NCBI RefSeq assembly: GCF_947501225.1
Contig: NZ_CANMUW010000001.1
Coordinates: 124,001 to 188,000 of the forward strand
Direction: 5' to 3'
Source: an uncultured Shewanella sp.
GTDB lineage: Bacteria; Pseudomonadota; Gammaproteobacteria; Enterobacterales; Shewanellaceae
DNA length: 64,000 bases
Part shown: positions 29,960 through 40,230 of the stretch, one piece after another
Position numbering within the stretch: position 1 is the first letter of the stretch
How the letters are laid out: the number at the start of each line of letters is the position of its first letter
Notes under the pieces: model-generated
What the model was told of the DNA's origin: nothing
What the model saw: the letters and a program-made list of their open reading frames with translations, nothing else
The model's database searches: none
Program-made: the position numbers and the translations under genes

Positions 29960-30148
29960 ACGCTATCCTTAATCTGGTAGTCAGAAAAGATCCTGAAAAA
30001 ATTTATATGCTTAGGCATAAGCATAAGCCAGTTTATAGTCAGAGTAAAAAATCTACTACTATAAATCTGTTTTCATTGATCTCAGCGCTAATTTTTGAAC
30101 AATAAATGTCGCTGAAGGTGAATATTTTACGCATTGCTTATATGCAAA

Positions 30149-30164
30149 TATGAGAAAATGTGAA
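30149..30164 (-). promoter_or_regulatory. Degenerate TorR box upstream of torR
   Basis: Minus-strand TTCACA-TTTT-CTCATA matches TTCATA-N4-TTCATA with two mismatches, 22 bases before the torR start. The position fits autoregulation by TorR. Confidence 0.4.
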
Positions 30165-30185
30165 TAATGTAGGGAGTGTTCAGAG

Positions 30186-30911
30186 GTGGGGTTAGATACC
30201 GTGGCGTATAACGTACTGGTTGTTGATGATGAAGCTGTAATTCGCGCAAGACTGAAAGGCTATTTTGAGAAAGAGGGCTATCGGGTTCATGAGGCTCAGG
30301 ATGGCGAACAGATGTGGAATGAGTTCAATCGCCAGCACATCGATCTGATAATGCTGGATATCAACCTTCCCGGTGTCGATGGCCTGAGTTTGGCCAGGGA
30401 GCTGCGTAGCCGCTCTGATGTCGGCATCATTTTGGTCACCGGTCGTGATGAAGCTATCGACAAGATCATCGGACTGGAGATGGGCGCCGATGATTATGTG
30501 ACTAAGCCTTTCGAGTTGCGTGAGCTACTGGTCAGAGTAAAAAACCTGCTCTGGCGCATGTCGCTGGTGAAGAAGGCGGAGAAGGCCGTGGTCGAGCAGC
30601 TGGATCAGAAAGACGATGAGATCTCTTTCGATAACTATGTTCTCGAGCTTAACAGCCGCAAGCTGCGCTATGGCGATGAGCTGATAAAGTTGACTAAGGC
30701 TGAGTTTGAGTTGCTGGCGGCGTTTGCCCTTCATCCTCAGCAGGTGCTGTCACGCGAGCGCTTGATGCAGCAGACCAGCCATCGCAATCAGGATGTGAAC
30801 GACAGAACCATAGATGTGATCATCAGGCGTTTGAGAAATAAGCTCAATGCAGAGCTGTTTGTCACCGTCCACGGTGAAGGGTACCTGTTCTCAGCCTCGG
30901 TGGATGGTTAA
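30186..30911 (+). CDS. torR: TorR, OmpR-family response regulator of TMAO respiration
   Basis: A 241-residue regulator with receiver domain (VVDDE at about 12-16, phospho-acceptor in MLDINLPGVDG about 56-66, conserved Lys in VTKPFEL) and a winged-helix DNA-binding domain (about 150-238, DRTIDVIIRRLRNKL). Activates torECAD in response to TMAO via TorS. Start GTG 30186 has AGGGAG nine bases upstream; GTG 30201 is an alternative. Identity rests on neighbours torT, torS and torECAD. Confidence 0.92.
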   Translation: MGLDTVAYNVLVVDDEAVIRARLKGYFEKEGYRVHEAQDGEQMWNEFNRQHIDLIMLDINLPGVDGLSLARELRSRSDVGIILVTGRDEAIDKIIGLEMGADDYVTKPFELRELLVRVKNLLWRMSLVKKAEKAVVEQLDQKDDEISFDNYVLELNSRKLRYGDELIKLTKAEFELLAAFALHPQQVLSRERLMQQTSHRNQDVNDRTIDVIIRRLRNKLNAELFVTVHGEGYLFSASVDG

Positions 30912-30920
30912 GAGCTAGCC

Positions 30921-30985
30921 ATAAGTTGTAAGTTTTAAGCTGTAAGTCGACACCTCTTACTTGCCACTTAAAACTTACAACTTAT
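30921..30985. terminator. 19-bp perfect inverted repeat between torR and torT
   Basis: ATAAGTTGTAAGTTTTAAG (30921-30939) and its exact complement (30967-30985), separated by 27 bases, ten bases after the torR stop and before the convergent torT end. TATATTTTAG follows. It could act as a bidirectional terminator. The TTGTAAG/CTTACAA core resembles the heptamer repeat next to torD. Confidence 0.65.
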
Positions 30986-31004
30986 ATTTTAGTTAACTCT
31001 GCTT

Positions 31005-32120
31005 TTAGTTAACTCTGTAAATGGGATAGAACTCGGCGGGAGCCAGGCTGTCGCTTAAGATATCCTCGTTTAACACATCTTTTTGCAGCATCTGAATGGC
31101 GGGGCCGATATCTCCAAATTCACCCGCCCCCTCCAGTACCCTTACCATGACATCTATTGCCAATTTACCCTGCAGCACCACTAAGTCATCACTACTGAAG
31201 GCAACTTTATCCCTGAAAAGCCCACGCAGAACGGCCGGAGAGAGATAACTGCTGACCAGTTTCACCTGTTTATCTACACCCTTATGTTGTATCTCACCGA
31301 TGGCGGCCTCAATGGCAACGGCGCTGCCTAAGATATAATCAGGTGTTTGGTCGTTCAGCAGGTAGTGCAGCTGATCCCGGTAGAGGTTACGATTGTTATC
31401 TGCGTGACGAACGGATGAGATGGTCACTCTGCTGTTTTCCAGAGCCGCCATAATTCCCTGCTCAACCCAATCACTTCCCCCCTGTTTTTCGGGGCCGGTT
31501 AACAGGGCCAGAGTTGTTTGTCCTTGCTCACCGTTAGTAGCCTGCTCAAGGGGAGCGGAATGGTTTTGTTCAACCTGATCTTTAATGAAGTGACCGGCAT
31601 GCCAGCCCATCTGATACCAGCTGACACCGACACGGGTTTTTATTTTGGGGCTGTCGATTCGATTGACGAGGGCGATGACAGGTTTAGTGATAGGCTCGTG
31701 ATAGTAAGATAGCAGTTTAGGGTCGACACTACCGAGTAAAATGGCATCATAATCCCGGTTCATGCAGTGATTGAGTTGGCTTAGCTGTTTCTTTTTTCCA
31801 TAATAGCTGCCGGCTTCGAACAGCTCTAAGGTTACATTGAGTCGTTTCGCCTGCTGAACTAAGCCATAATCGATGCCAATCCAATAGGCATCTTTGAGGT
31901 GGGGCACTAAGGCGCATATTTTCCATGGCTTTATTGTCTTTTTAAGAGGATGATAATCCAGAGCCCTGGCCTGTTGAATCTTGACATTGTAGGGAGTGCG
32001 CTGCTCCAATGACCAGGTTGTCGATGCAGGCGTGCTATAGGCGTTCGTTGTAATAAGAAGCGGCACTAAACAGAATATAAGTGAGTTTATTTGGCTCAGT
32101 AGGCTCTTTTTTACAATCAT
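31005..32120 (-). CDS. torT: TorT, periplasmic TMAO-binding sensor partner
   Basis: A 371-residue periplasmic-binding-protein-like protein with an N-terminal signal peptide (cleavage probably after NAYS/TPA, about residue 28-32). Binds TMAO and works with the sensor TorS. Typical segments: WKICALVPHLKDAYWIGIDYGLV (about 66-88) and ALLTGPEKQGGSDWVEQG. Divergent from torS with a 66-base gap. Confidence 0.92.
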   Translation of the reverse strand: MIVKKSLLSQINSLIFCLVPLLITTNAYSTPASTTWSLEQRTPYNVKIQQARALDYHPLKKTIKPWKICALVPHLKDAYWIGIDYGLVQQAKRLNVTLELFEAGSYYGKKKQLSQLNHCMNRDYDAILLGSVDPKLLSYYHEPITKPVIALVNRIDSPKIKTRVGVSWYQMGWHAGHFIKDQVEQNHSAPLEQATNGEQGQTTLALLTGPEKQGGSDWVEQGIMAALENSRVTISSVRHADNNRNLYRDQLHYLLNDQTPDYILGSAVAIEAAIGEIQHKGVDKQVKLVSSYLSPAVLRGLFRDKVAFSSDDLVVLQGKLAIDVMVRVLEGAGEFGDIGPAIQMLQKDVLNEDILSDSLAPAEFYPIYRVN

Positions 32121-32186
32121 CGATCTGCGTCATCTTGAATTTTATACCTGAATTAGATTGTATCACTAAACACAGAAGGATTATGA

Positions 32187-35100
32187 GTGGGTAATTTATC
32201 TCTATCGAGGAAAAGCTTAGTGGGGCGCCTGATGTTGGCATTTTGCCTCTTGGGTTTCCTGCTCTTGCTCTTAGTCTCTCTGGGGAGTCTGAGCCTCTAC
32301 TGGGTTAAGCTGGCTGATAAATATCTCTATGATGAGGCGCTTCCCGCATCCCAGGCGGCAAGATTACTGGTTCAGTCTTCAAATGCCCTGGCCGAAAATG
32401 CCACCGCGCTCGGTAGGGTCGAAGAGGAGCCCCAGCGGCAGTTTATCGGGCGAACCCTGTCGATAAACAGTGCCAATATGTTGGGAGCGATAGCGAGCCT
32501 TAAGGTGCTGGAGGTGCAGAGTGCCCGTCGGTTAGAGCTGTCGGCGGGTGAGATTATTCATGATATGTCCCAGCTGGGCCTGCAGGTGGGCAAACGCCTG
32601 GCGGTCGCCAGAGAGCTTTCGATACAAGGGGAAGCCCTGGCCAGAGCGGCAAGCCACAGTACCCGCTTGCTGGAGGCCGAGTTGGCCGTCGTAGATTCGG
32701 CTATCCTGGCAAAATTGAGTCTGGCTTATCCCGAGGTTGCCGGTAGCTCCAAGAGTGCGTATCTGCTCGACACCGTCATCGAGCAAGACCTGGATATCCA
32801 GGAAAGGCTCAACCGGGCTTTGAAGCTGATCCATAATATCGCCCTTGTTGGGCAGCTGCTTCAGTCTCCGGAGCAGGAGACCGGCCTGTTGAAGGTGCTC
32901 AGCGGCATGTCACAAACGCCGGCTATGAGTGGCTCTTTTTCGTATCAACTCCAACCTGCTGCGCAGTCCCCGGCTTCTCCTGGGGCATCCTCTGTGTTCA
33001 ATGTCGGCCCCCAGGTCGATTTGATCGCTCTGGAGCTGCTCAAGGGGTTGATCAGGGATCCCGCCCGGGCACTGGAGCTTGAGAAGGAGTTGGTGATACT
33101 GCGTCAGGTCTCTCAGGGGCTGGCGGCGCAGAAACAGTACTCTCAACTGCTGAAAGAGCAGGATAAGCAGCTTCAGGCCCTGTCGGACAAACTATATGGG
33201 TTAAATCAGTCGGTCGACGATGCGATGGCTACTCAGCAGCAACAGGCGGAGCTCGCCCGTATCGATTATCTGCAACAACTCTCCTGGGCCAAAGCGGGCC
33301 TGTGGAGTACCGGGATCTTGATGTTTTTAGTGATCCTGCTGGTCATCTATAAGGTGATATACAGAGGGATCGCACTGAGGTTGAATGAGGCTACAGAGGC
33401 CTTGTCCAGACTGAGTCTTGGCGATACCGATGTGACTATCAACTCCCATGGTGATGATGAGCTCACGGCGATGGCTAATGCACTTAAGGCGTTCAAACAG
33501 AAGACGGCCCATAACCAGAAGTTACAGGCCGAGTTGAGGGACAGTGCGGCCGAGCTGACCGAACACAAAGCGGCGCTGGAGATCACCGTTGAGGCGCGAA
33601 CCGAGGAGCTGGCGATAGCGAACAGGCAGCTGGATGCCGAGGCCAAGGGGCATGCCCAGGCCAGAACCATGGCCGAGCAGGCTAACCAGGCCAAGTCGCT
33701 GTTTCTTGCCACCATGAGCCACGAGATCCGCACCCCACTCAATGGGTTGCTTGGCACCCTGACACTACTCAGTCATTCGGACCTGCCTCAGGCGCAAAAG
33801 CAGATGCTGGCCCTGTCACAATATAGCGGTACGCTGCTGCAGACTGTGTTAAACGATATCTTAGATTTTTCCCGTCTCGAACAGGGTAAACTGACTAACG
33901 AACCCAGACCCGTGGCGATCAATGATCTGCTCGATGAGGTGGTGGCGATCATGTTAGCCGGCGCCGGATTAGCCGGGTTAAGGCTGGTACTTGACAGCCC
34001 TCAACTGCCCGAGTGCATCAGAATCGATGGCCCTAAGCTGAGGCAGGTGTTGTTTAACCTGATCGGTAACGCGATCAAGTTCACGCCGCAGGGGGAGGTT
34101 CGCCTAAAGGTCTCGATTGAGGGAGGCAGGCTCTGCTTCGAGGTGATCGATACCGGTGTCGGGATCAGCAGTGATGCGAAAATGCAACTGTTTAAGGCCT
34201 ATAGTTCGCAACCCAATATTGGTCGCTCCAGAGGAACCGGCTTAGGGCTGGCTATCAGTAAAGAGCTGGTGGAGTTGATGTGTCAGACCGATGAGGAAGC
34301 TGTTGTAGCTTCGGCCGTTGATGAAGATGAACAGAGGCCGAGAAATCGTGCCAGACTCTGGGTGGAAAGCGAGGTGGGTAAGGGGAGCTGCTTCGGCTTC
34401 AGCCTGCCTCTGCATGTTTGTCAGCAAGCTGTTACTCCATGCGAGCAGATATTGAATCAGGTGAGTAAGAAACATCTCTTAGTCATTGAAGATAATAAAG
34501 TGAATGCCATGGTTGCCCAAGGGTTTCTGGCGCATTTAGGCCATGAGTCCACCCTTGCCAATAGCTGTAGTGAAGCACGAGAGTTATATCGCGCCGATAC
34601 GGCTACGGCTTTTGATGCCATCATGTTGGACATACAGCTGGGGGACGGCTCTGGTATCGAGTTACTCAAAGAGCTCAGACATATCAATGAGCTGGCATCA
34701 CATGAGCTGGATATCGCCGCCTTTACCGCTCAGATCCAGGCCGATGATATCGTCAGTTATCAGCGGGCCGGTTTCGATATCGTGCTGGGTAAGCCACTGA
34801 ATATGCAGTCGTTGGCGGCCTGGATTGGTATGGCTAAGGTGCCCTCAAATCAAGCTGCGGCGACGCCAGCTCTCTCTTCATCTGAGTCAGACCCGACCGA
34901 GGCCGGGGCATCCCCTGTGAGTAGTAGTGTCGGTGACAAGGTTCACGGTAACAGTATCGGTGACGATATGGGCGGGGCGCGACTCGATATCAATCAGATA
35001 AAGCAGGATATCGAATACCTCGGCAGCGATGCTGTCATCGAGATGCTTGAGCTGTACCGGGAGTCCAGCCAGGTGCAGCTACAGGCCTTAGGCGAATATC

Positions 35101-35282
35101 CGAAACACTCAGGGACACTCCTGCACGCACTCAAGGGAAGCAGTGCGAGTATGGGACTTGTTGCCATGGCACAGCTATGTAAATCATTTGAGGGGAGAGA
35201 TTATCAGGTAAGTGAGCACCAACAACTGTTGCAGCTCTACCGGAAGTCGATCGATGAGCTGGAAAAGCTGCTTACGCCATGA
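32187..35282 (+). CDS. torS: TorS, hybrid sensor kinase for TMAO
   Basis: A 1031-residue tripartite sensor. Transmembrane segment (about 12-38), large helical periplasmic domain, second transmembrane segment (about 372-392), HAMP, histidine kinase (H in [11 protein letters not shown], about 512), ATPase motifs [18 protein letters not shown] and GTGLGLAI, receiver ([19 protein letters not shown]) and a C-terminal HPt domain ([11 protein letters not shown], about 977). The phosphorelay His-Asp-His can then reach TorR. Start GTG 32187 with AGAAGGA six bases before. The receiver-HPt linker is Ser/Pro/Ala-rich. Confidence 0.95.
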   Translation: MGNLSLSRKSLVGRLMLAFCLLGFLLLLLVSLGSLSLYWVKLADKYLYDEALPASQAARLLVQSSNALAENATALGRVEEEPQRQFIGRTLSINSANMLGAIASLKVLEVQSARRLELSAGEIIHDMSQLGLQVGKRLAVARELSIQGEALARAASHSTRLLEAELAVVDSAILAKLSLAYPEVAGSSKSAYLLDTVIEQDLDIQERLNRALKLIHNIALVGQLLQSPEQETGLLKVLSGMSQTPAMSGSFSYQLQPAAQSPASPGASSVFNVGPQVDLIALELLKGLIRDPARALELEKELVILRQVSQGLAAQKQYSQLLKEQDKQLQALSDKLYGLNQSVDDAMATQQQQAELARIDYLQQLSWAKAGLWSTGILMFLVILLVIYKVIYRGIALRLNEATEALSRLSLGDTDVTINSHGDDELTAMANALKAFKQKTAHNQKLQAELRDSAAELTEHKAALEITVEARTEELAIANRQLDAEAKGHAQARTMAEQANQAKSLFLATMSHEIRTPLNGLLGTLTLLSHSDLPQAQKQMLALSQYSGTLLQTVLNDILDFSRLEQGKLTNEPRPVAINDLLDEVVAIMLAGAGLAGLRLVLDSPQLPECIRIDGPKLRQVLFNLIGNAIKFTPQGEVRLKVSIEGGRLCFEVIDTGVGISSDAKMQLFKAYSSQPNIGRSRGTGLGLAISKELVELMCQTDEEAVVASAVDEDEQRPRNRARLWVESEVGKGSCFGFSLPLHVCQQAVTPCEQILNQVSKKHLLVIEDNKVNAMVAQGFLAHLGHESTLANSCSEARELYRADTATAFDAIMLDIQLGDGSGIELLKELRHINELASHELDIAAFTAQIQADDIVSYQRAGFDIVLGKPLNMQSLAAWIGMAKVPSNQAAATPALSSSESDPTEAGASPVSSSVGDKVHGNSIGDDMGGARLDINQIKQDIEYLGSDAVIEMLELYRESSQVQLQALGEYPKHSGTLLHALKGSSASMGLVAMAQLCKSFEGRDYQVSEHQQLLQLYRKSIDELEKLLTP

Positions 35283-35410
35283 ATCTGCCGAGGGGCTCGC
35301 CCCTCACTCTTTATCCCTTGAGATGTAACGAATAAGCCATTCTCACCGCAGCGGGAATTCTGTTAAACTGCCCGACAACTATTTATGTCGTTTTTCTGTG
35401 GTACTGTTTC

Positions 35411-36670
35411 ATGTCTTTTTCATCTATGGCTTTGAGTCAAAAATTGATATCCCTCCTGTCCGAGTTGGGCTATTTGGCGCCTACGCCGATACAGGCTCAA
35501 GCCATTCCGGTTATCTTGGCCGGAAAGGATATTATGGCCGGTGCACAAACGGGAACCGGGAAAACCGCCGCATTTGCTCTGCCCATTTTACAAAAGCTCA
35601 GTGATAACCTTATGACAGGCTCTGAGGCCGGTGATGCTGTCCATCCCAAGCCTGTTCAGGCATTGATACTAACTCCTACCAGAGAGTTGGCACTGCAGGT
35701 CTATCAGAGTTTCGGTAAGTATGGCAAAGACTCAGGGTTGGACACCGCCATCGTTTATGGTGGCGTGAGCATCGATGCTCAAGCCGATACTCTTAAAGCC
35801 GGAGTCGATATTCTGGTGGCTACGCCGGGTCGACTTCTGGATCATCTCAGACGCGGCTCGCTGACCTTGAAACAGCTGTCGTTTCTGGTTTTCGATGAGG
35901 CCGACCGTATGTTAGATATGGGCTTTAAGGATGAGATAGATGCCATCTTAAGGAAGGTGCCTGCGCAGAGGCAGACCCTGCTGTTTTCAGCCACATTCGC
36001 GCCGAGTGTCTTTGCCCTGAGTAAGCGCCTGCTGCGGGAGCCGGAACTGATTGAGGTGGATAAACGCAATACCGTCGCCGCCAAGGTCGAACAGCTAGTC
36101 TATGCCGTCGATGCTGACAGGAAGAGTGAGCTTATCTGCCATCTGGCAAAATCAAAGCAGTGGCAGCAAGTACTGATATTCTGCCGTAAAAAAGTCGGTG
36201 CCGATCAATTAGCCGCTAAGATGAGTGAGGCCGGTATTAAGGCGCAAGCCTTTCATGGCGACCTGTCGCAGGCGGCAAGAGAAAAGGTATTGCAGCAGTT
36301 TAAACTGGGTGATATTCAGGTTCTGGTCGCCACCGATGTGGCGGCGCGAGGGCTCGATGTTGAGGAGCTGAAGGTTGTGGTTAATTATGAGCTACCCTTT
36401 ATCGCCGAAGATTATATTCACCGGATTGGTCGCACCGGACGTGCGGGAAATGCCGGGCAGGCTATTACCCTGTACTGCGAAGACGATGCCCTGCTGCTCG
36501 AGGAGATTGAGGCGCTGTTGGATGCGAGGCTGCCGCAGCAGTGGCTGCCGGGGTTTGAGCCTGATCTGACTAAGCTTGCGCCTGTTGCTAGAAAAAACAG
36601 TAAGGCGGCGCAGCGACAGAGAGCCAAGCGAAGAGCCTCAGGTGGTAAGAAGCCGGGGGCGAGGCGCTAG
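35411..36670 (+). CDS. DEAD-box RNA helicase, RhlE-like
   Basis: ATP-dependent RNA helicase of 419 residues. Motifs in order: Q motif PTPIQAQAIP, I AQTGTGKT, Ia PTRELA, II DEAD (VFDEADRMLD), III SAT, IV/V FCRKK and DVAARGLD, VI HRIGRTGRAG. The C-terminus is basic (RQRAKRRASGGKK), for RNA binding. The N-terminus MSFSSMALSQKLI resembles RhlE. It separates the tor regulators from torECAD, with no evident functional link to TMAO. Confidence 0.93.
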   Translation: MSFSSMALSQKLISLLSELGYLAPTPIQAQAIPVILAGKDIMAGAQTGTGKTAAFALPILQKLSDNLMTGSEAGDAVHPKPVQALILTPTRELALQVYQSFGKYGKDSGLDTAIVYGGVSIDAQADTLKAGVDILVATPGRLLDHLRRGSLTLKQLSFLVFDEADRMLDMGFKDEIDAILRKVPAQRQTLLFSATFAPSVFALSKRLLREPELIEVDKRNTVAAKVEQLVYAVDADRKSELICHLAKSKQWQQVLIFCRKKVGADQLAAKMSEAGIKAQAFHGDLSQAAREKVLQQFKLGDIQVLVATDVAARGLDVEELKVVVNYELPFIAEDYIHRIGRTGRAGNAGQAITLYCEDDALLLEEIEALLDARLPQQWLPGFEPDLTKLAPVARKNSKAAQRQRAKRRASGGKKPGARR

Positions 36671-36733
36671 CTGGAGCGAGAACAGACTCTGGGGCTGAAT
36701 TATTGAGATGGTTTGATAAATGTTGAGGTTGGG

Positions 36734-36985
36734 ATGGGATGCCGTTTTTGCTACACATCCGTGTTTAAAGAGAAGATAGGTCGTTGTAAAACCTGTATGT
36801 TGCAGCTCACCATACTCTCTTTGATCTGTTGGCCGCTATGGTACATCTTCTATTATGAGCAGCCATTGGTCGTAGAGTCTATCGCCTTGCTGTTTTTCAG
36901 CGTCAGCTTCACAGGCCTTCTGCTGTTGCACCTGCTGGTGTGGGGATACCGATATCTCATTTTGGGAGAGCGGGACCTCAAATAA
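36734..36985 (+). CDS. DUF3624-like small membrane protein
   Basis: An 83-residue protein with a four-Cys N-terminus (CRFC...GRCKTC), which may bind metal, followed by two hydrophobic helices (about 24-42 and 48-73). The pattern C-x-x-C...GRCK-x-C...LTxLSLxxWPLWY matches DUF3624 as I remember it. Start ATG 36734 with GAGG six bases upstream; a TTG at 36713 would add seven residues. Unknown function. Confidence 0.75.
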   Translation: MGCRFCYTSVFKEKIGRCKTCMLQLTILSLICWPLWYIFYYEQPLVVESIALLFFSVSFTGLLLLHLLVWGYRYLILGERDLK

Positions 36986-37013
36986 AAAAGCGCCGGGAGA
37001 CCCAGGCGCTTTC
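36984..37013 (-). terminator. Terminator of the torECAD operon
   Basis: Minus-strand reading AAAGCGCC-TGGGTCTCCC-GGCGCTTTTTT, about 60 bases past the torD stop. It overlaps the stop codon of the convergent DUF3624-like gene. Confidence 0.8.
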
Positions 37014-37024
37014 TACACTCTCTT

Positions 37025-37073
37025 CTTACAACTTACAACTTACAGCTTACAGCTTACAGCTTACAGCTTACAG
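37025..37073. repeat. Heptanucleotide tandem repeat next to torD
   Basis: Seven head-to-tail 7-base units (two CTTACAA, then five CTTACAG), ending one base before the torD stop codon. Copy number is likely to vary by strand slippage. On the torD strand the RNA reads repeated CTGTAAG. Confidence 0.9.
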
Positions 37074-37074
37074 T

Positions 37075-37722
37075 TTATTGTTCTGCCTGCAGACCTGTCA
37101 CATCGGCCTGTATCCAGCTCTGTGTCAGGCGGGTGAGCGCACTATAAAACCGGCCGCTATCACATTGCGTTACCTTAGCGGCGAAGTTTCCCAGCCAATT
37201 ATTGAGGTATGACTCGATAAATTCGAGTTGCGTTGCATCATCGGCTGTTTTACACAGGTGAGCAGCATAAGCCAGGATCACGGCAAGGTGATCGGCCGGC
37301 TCCGGAAAATTGCTCTGCACCTGCAGCTGACTCTGTTTCAGGAACTGCAGCATCAATTGGTGCTGCTCCCCAAACAGGGCCGGCTCATCACCGCGGTTTT
37401 CTTCTCCCTCTTGCAGGTAGAGGCTGGCGTAGGGTGAGGCGCTGTGCTTAGTGCCGACCAGAAACAAACCACAGTAATCGGCGGCAAGTTCCAGCAGGGC
37501 TTTATCCGATTTCAGCTCATTGAGTACCGATACCAGAATATCCACATCGCTTTTAAACGCCTGTTCACTGCCCAGCTGTGCCCAGAAATCCTGAGCCTGT
37601 TTGCTGGTGAGTTCATGCAGGAGTTGATGATCGACCTCTTTGGCAAACAGGGAGGATAGCAGTTGATAAACCATCCCCCTCGCTTGATTTATAGCACTGT
37701 CCGTTACCGGCTCTCTATTCAT
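37075..37722 (-). CDS. torD: TorD, TorA maturation chaperone
   Basis: A 215-residue all-helical chaperone of the TorD/DmsD family. It binds the TorA signal peptide and apoenzyme during molybdenum-cofactor loading. Segments [13 protein letters not shown] (N-terminal), [24 protein letters not shown] (about 81-104) and [16 protein letters not shown] (E-P-x-D-H motif, about 140-155) are diagnostic. The start overlaps the torA stop by four bases (TCAT on the plus strand), so translation is coupled. Confidence 0.95.
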   Translation of the reverse strand: MNREPVTDSAINQARGMVYQLLSSLFAKEVDHQLLHELTSKQAQDFWAQLGSEQAFKSDVDILVSVLNELKSDKALLELAADYCGLFLVGTKHSASPYASLYLQEGEENRGDEPALFGEQHQLMLQFLKQSQLQVQSNFPEPADHLAVILAYAAHLCKTADDATQLEFIESYLNNWLGNFAAKVTQCDSGRFYSALTRLTQSWIQADVTGLQAEQ

Positions 37723-40211
37723 ACTTGTGTCTCAACTGGTCCATTGAAAGAACTTACTTCGGGTACTTTACCCTGATACTTCTCAAATTCAACCAGACAG
37801 GTATAGGCAGAACAGGCCTGAGCCAGTTTTGAGGTACCGATATCTTGAGTCAGGGTATTTGGATCGCCATAGCTACAAAGGGCACCAATTTGGGCGCCGC
37901 CCTCTTTGCTGCCATCTTCGCCGACAGGGCCATACCAGGCTCCCTCATGGATACGTATGATACCCTGCGGGAAACTGTCGCTGACAACGGCGCCGGCAAG
38001 GAGTTGACCACGGTCATTAAATACCCGGACGATATCGCCATCCTTGATGCCACGTTTTTTCGCATCGACGGGACTCAGGTATACCGGCTCACGGCCCTGT
38101 ACGGTATAGGTTTCACGATACTCTTTAGACTCACACATCTGTGAGTGCAGGCGCTTATCGGGATGACAAGACTGCATCCAGACTGGGAATTTTTCAGATC
38201 CCGGGCCGCCGTGGCTGCGTTCCAGCTTTTCCATCCAGGTTGGGTGGCCAGGACAGTCATCATACCCAAACTGGGCGATCTTGCGGCTGAAGATCTCAAT
38301 CAGCCCCGAAGGGGTACCGAGAGGATTGATCTCAGGATCGTCCCTGAATGCCGAATGGCGTGTCCATGGCTCACCTTCACCGAAGTGAACATAACCCTCT
38401 TTCCAGAACGTTTCGAAATCAGGCATCTCAAACTTACCGGCATTGGCTGCCTTACAGTCGTTGTAGAGCTTAATCAGCCAATCTTTTTCCGACATGCCAC
38501 GGGTGTACTCTTTCTCCTTACCCATGATGGCGGCGAAGCGGGTAAATATTTCGAAGTCGGAGAGACTCTCAAACAGCGGTTCGACCATCTTCTGCATGGC
38601 GAGAATACCGCGATTGGCGTAACTGCCATAGATGTCGATATCGTTGCGTTCGAAAGTGGTACAGGCCGGCAGCACGATATCCGAGAAACGACAGGTCGCG
38701 GTCCAGTTCATGTCGATGGTGACGACGCATTCCAGTTTCTGGAAGGCTTGCTTCATCTTGTTTCTGTCTTGATGGTGGTTCCATGGGTTGTTACCCGAGA
38801 ACACCATCATCTTGATATCGGGATAGGTCACTTTTGAGCCATTGGCATCGATCGTCTTTCCCGGCTCCATGATGGCATCGATCCAGCGGGCAACAGGAAT
38901 GGTGCTGCTTGCGCCTTTAAAGTCATTGCTATCGAACAGCGGCTTCTGATCTTCATCCAGGTTACGCGGGAAGGCTCCCGGTGCGGCGGCGCCGGATGAA
39001 GGAACGCCGATGCTTGAGTAGTGGTGACCATAACTGATGCCGCCGCCAGGCAGGCCGATCTGACCTATCATGGTTGCCAGTACGGCCGCCATCCAATAGG
39101 GTTGTTCGCCATGTTGCTGGCGCTGAATACACCAGCCCATCATCATCTGAGTGCGGCCCTTGGTCATCACCTTGGCCAGATCTCGAATGATCTCTGCCGA
39201 AACGCCGGTTATTTCGCTTGCCCATTCTGGTGTCTTAGCGACGCCGTCACTCTCACCCATGAGGTAAGGAAGGAACCGGTCGAAGCCCAGGCTGTAGCCT
39301 TCGATGAACTTCTCATCGTGCAGCTTCTTGGTCACCATCTCATGGGCAATACCCAGCATCAATGCAACGTCGGTTTGCGGGTTGACATAGAGTTGCTCAC
39401 AGCCCAGATATTTCTGTGTCTTGGTGACGACGGGATCTATGCTGATCACGCGGATCTTGCCCTGTTTAACTTTCTCTTTCAGTTGAGCAAGGTAGGCAAA
39501 TGATTCGTGGGTCTCGGCGTTCCAGCCCACCTGTAGGTTCTTGTATGGGTCGTTTGACCATAGAATAATGGTATCCGACTCCTCCAGGATCAGTGGCCAG
39601 GAAGTGCCTTGAGCGTAGACCTCAGTAGAGCCTAAGATGTAGGGCAGGATAGTTTGTCCCGCACCCGTTGAGTAGTCGCCCACCTTCTTGACGAAGTTGC
39701 CGTGCATGCCGATGGCACGCTGCATATGGCTGGTGCTGGAGTGCAGCTGACCGGTGGCACGCCAGCCGGTTTGTCCCGCGTGCAGTCCCGATGGGCCATA
39801 CTTAGTCTGCACCTCATCGAGTGAGTCTTTGAGCAGGTTGAGAGCCTTGTCCCAGGTCACACGTACGAAGCGAAAATCACCACGCTGTGTAGTGTCGCTC
39901 TTGTGCCCCTTAAGCAGGAAGTCTAAACGCACCATAGGGTAGCGAACACGGGATGGATTATAGACCAAGCCCTTAATACCATTGATCATATCTGTCGGAT
40001 ACTTATCAAGATCGAAGGGTTTTACCTGATCAATTACGCCGTTTTTACGCTTCATCTTGAACGCACCGAAGTGCGAACCTGTCGTTAACCAGCCATCTTT
40101 TGACTTGGCGCCAGACGCGGCTAAGGCATTGAGTGGAGCGAGTACTGAGGCTCCGCTTAGGACAACATAAGATGTTGATACTAAGCCTTTTAAAAAGTCT
40201 CTTCTGTTCAT
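37719..40211 (-). CDS. torA: TorA, periplasmic TMAO reductase
   Basis: Molybdopterin-guanine-dinucleotide enzyme reducing trimethylamine N-oxide to trimethylamine, 830 residues. Twin-arginine signal [12 protein letters not shown] at the N-terminus directs folded export. Family segments: WKTGS-like start of mature chain ([18 protein letters not shown]), [16 protein letters not shown] (about 181-196, containing the expected Mo-ligand Ser region), [15 protein letters not shown], and [18 protein letters not shown] (about 503-520). 19 bases after torC. The long plus-strand frames over it are shadows. Confidence 0.97.
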   Translation of the reverse strand: MNRRDFLKGLVSTSYVVLSGASVLAPLNALAASGAKSKDGWLTTGSHFGAFKMKRKNGVIDQVKPFDLDKYPTDMINGIKGLVYNPSRVRYPMVRLDFLLKGHKSDTTQRGDFRFVRVTWDKALNLLKDSLDEVQTKYGPSGLHAGQTGWRATGQLHSSTSHMQRAIGMHGNFVKKVGDYSTGAGQTILPYILGSTEVYAQGTSWPLILEESDTIILWSNDPYKNLQVGWNAETHESFAYLAQLKEKVKQGKIRVISIDPVVTKTQKYLGCEQLYVNPQTDVALMLGIAHEMVTKKLHDEKFIEGYSLGFDRFLPYLMGESDGVAKTPEWASEITGVSAEIIRDLAKVMTKGRTQMMMGWCIQRQQHGEQPYWMAAVLATMIGQIGLPGGGISYGHHYSSIGVPSSGAAAPGAFPRNLDEDQKPLFDSNDFKGASSTIPVARWIDAIMEPGKTIDANGSKVTYPDIKMMVFSGNNPWNHHQDRNKMKQAFQKLECVVTIDMNWTATCRFSDIVLPACTTFERNDIDIYGSYANRGILAMQKMVEPLFESLSDFEIFTRFAAIMGKEKEYTRGMSEKDWLIKLYNDCKAANAGKFEMPDFETFWKEGYVHFGEGEPWTRHSAFRDDPEINPLGTPSGLIEIFSRKIAQFGYDDCPGHPTWMEKLERSHGGPGSEKFPVWMQSCHPDKRLHSQMCESKEYRETYTVQGREPVYLSPVDAKKRGIKDGDIVRVFNDRGQLLAGAVVSDSFPQGIIRIHEGAWYGPVGEDGSKEGGAQIGALCSYGDPNTLTQDIGTSKLAQACSAYTCLVEFEKYQGKVPEVSSFNGPVETQV

Positions 40212-40230
40212 TATTCGTGTCCTTTACTTA

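Noticed and set aside
37025..37073. Tandem heptamers considered as a CRISPR-like array
   Set aside because: Units are 7 bases, directly abutting, without spacers; a simple microsatellite-type repeat.
38145..38837. 230-codon plus-strand open frame inside torA
   Set aside because: Shadow of the torA coding strand; composition follows torA third positions and no ribosome-binding site or family motif is seen.
39021..39503. 160-codon plus-strand open frame inside torA
   Set aside because: Same reason: antisense shadow of a conserved gene.
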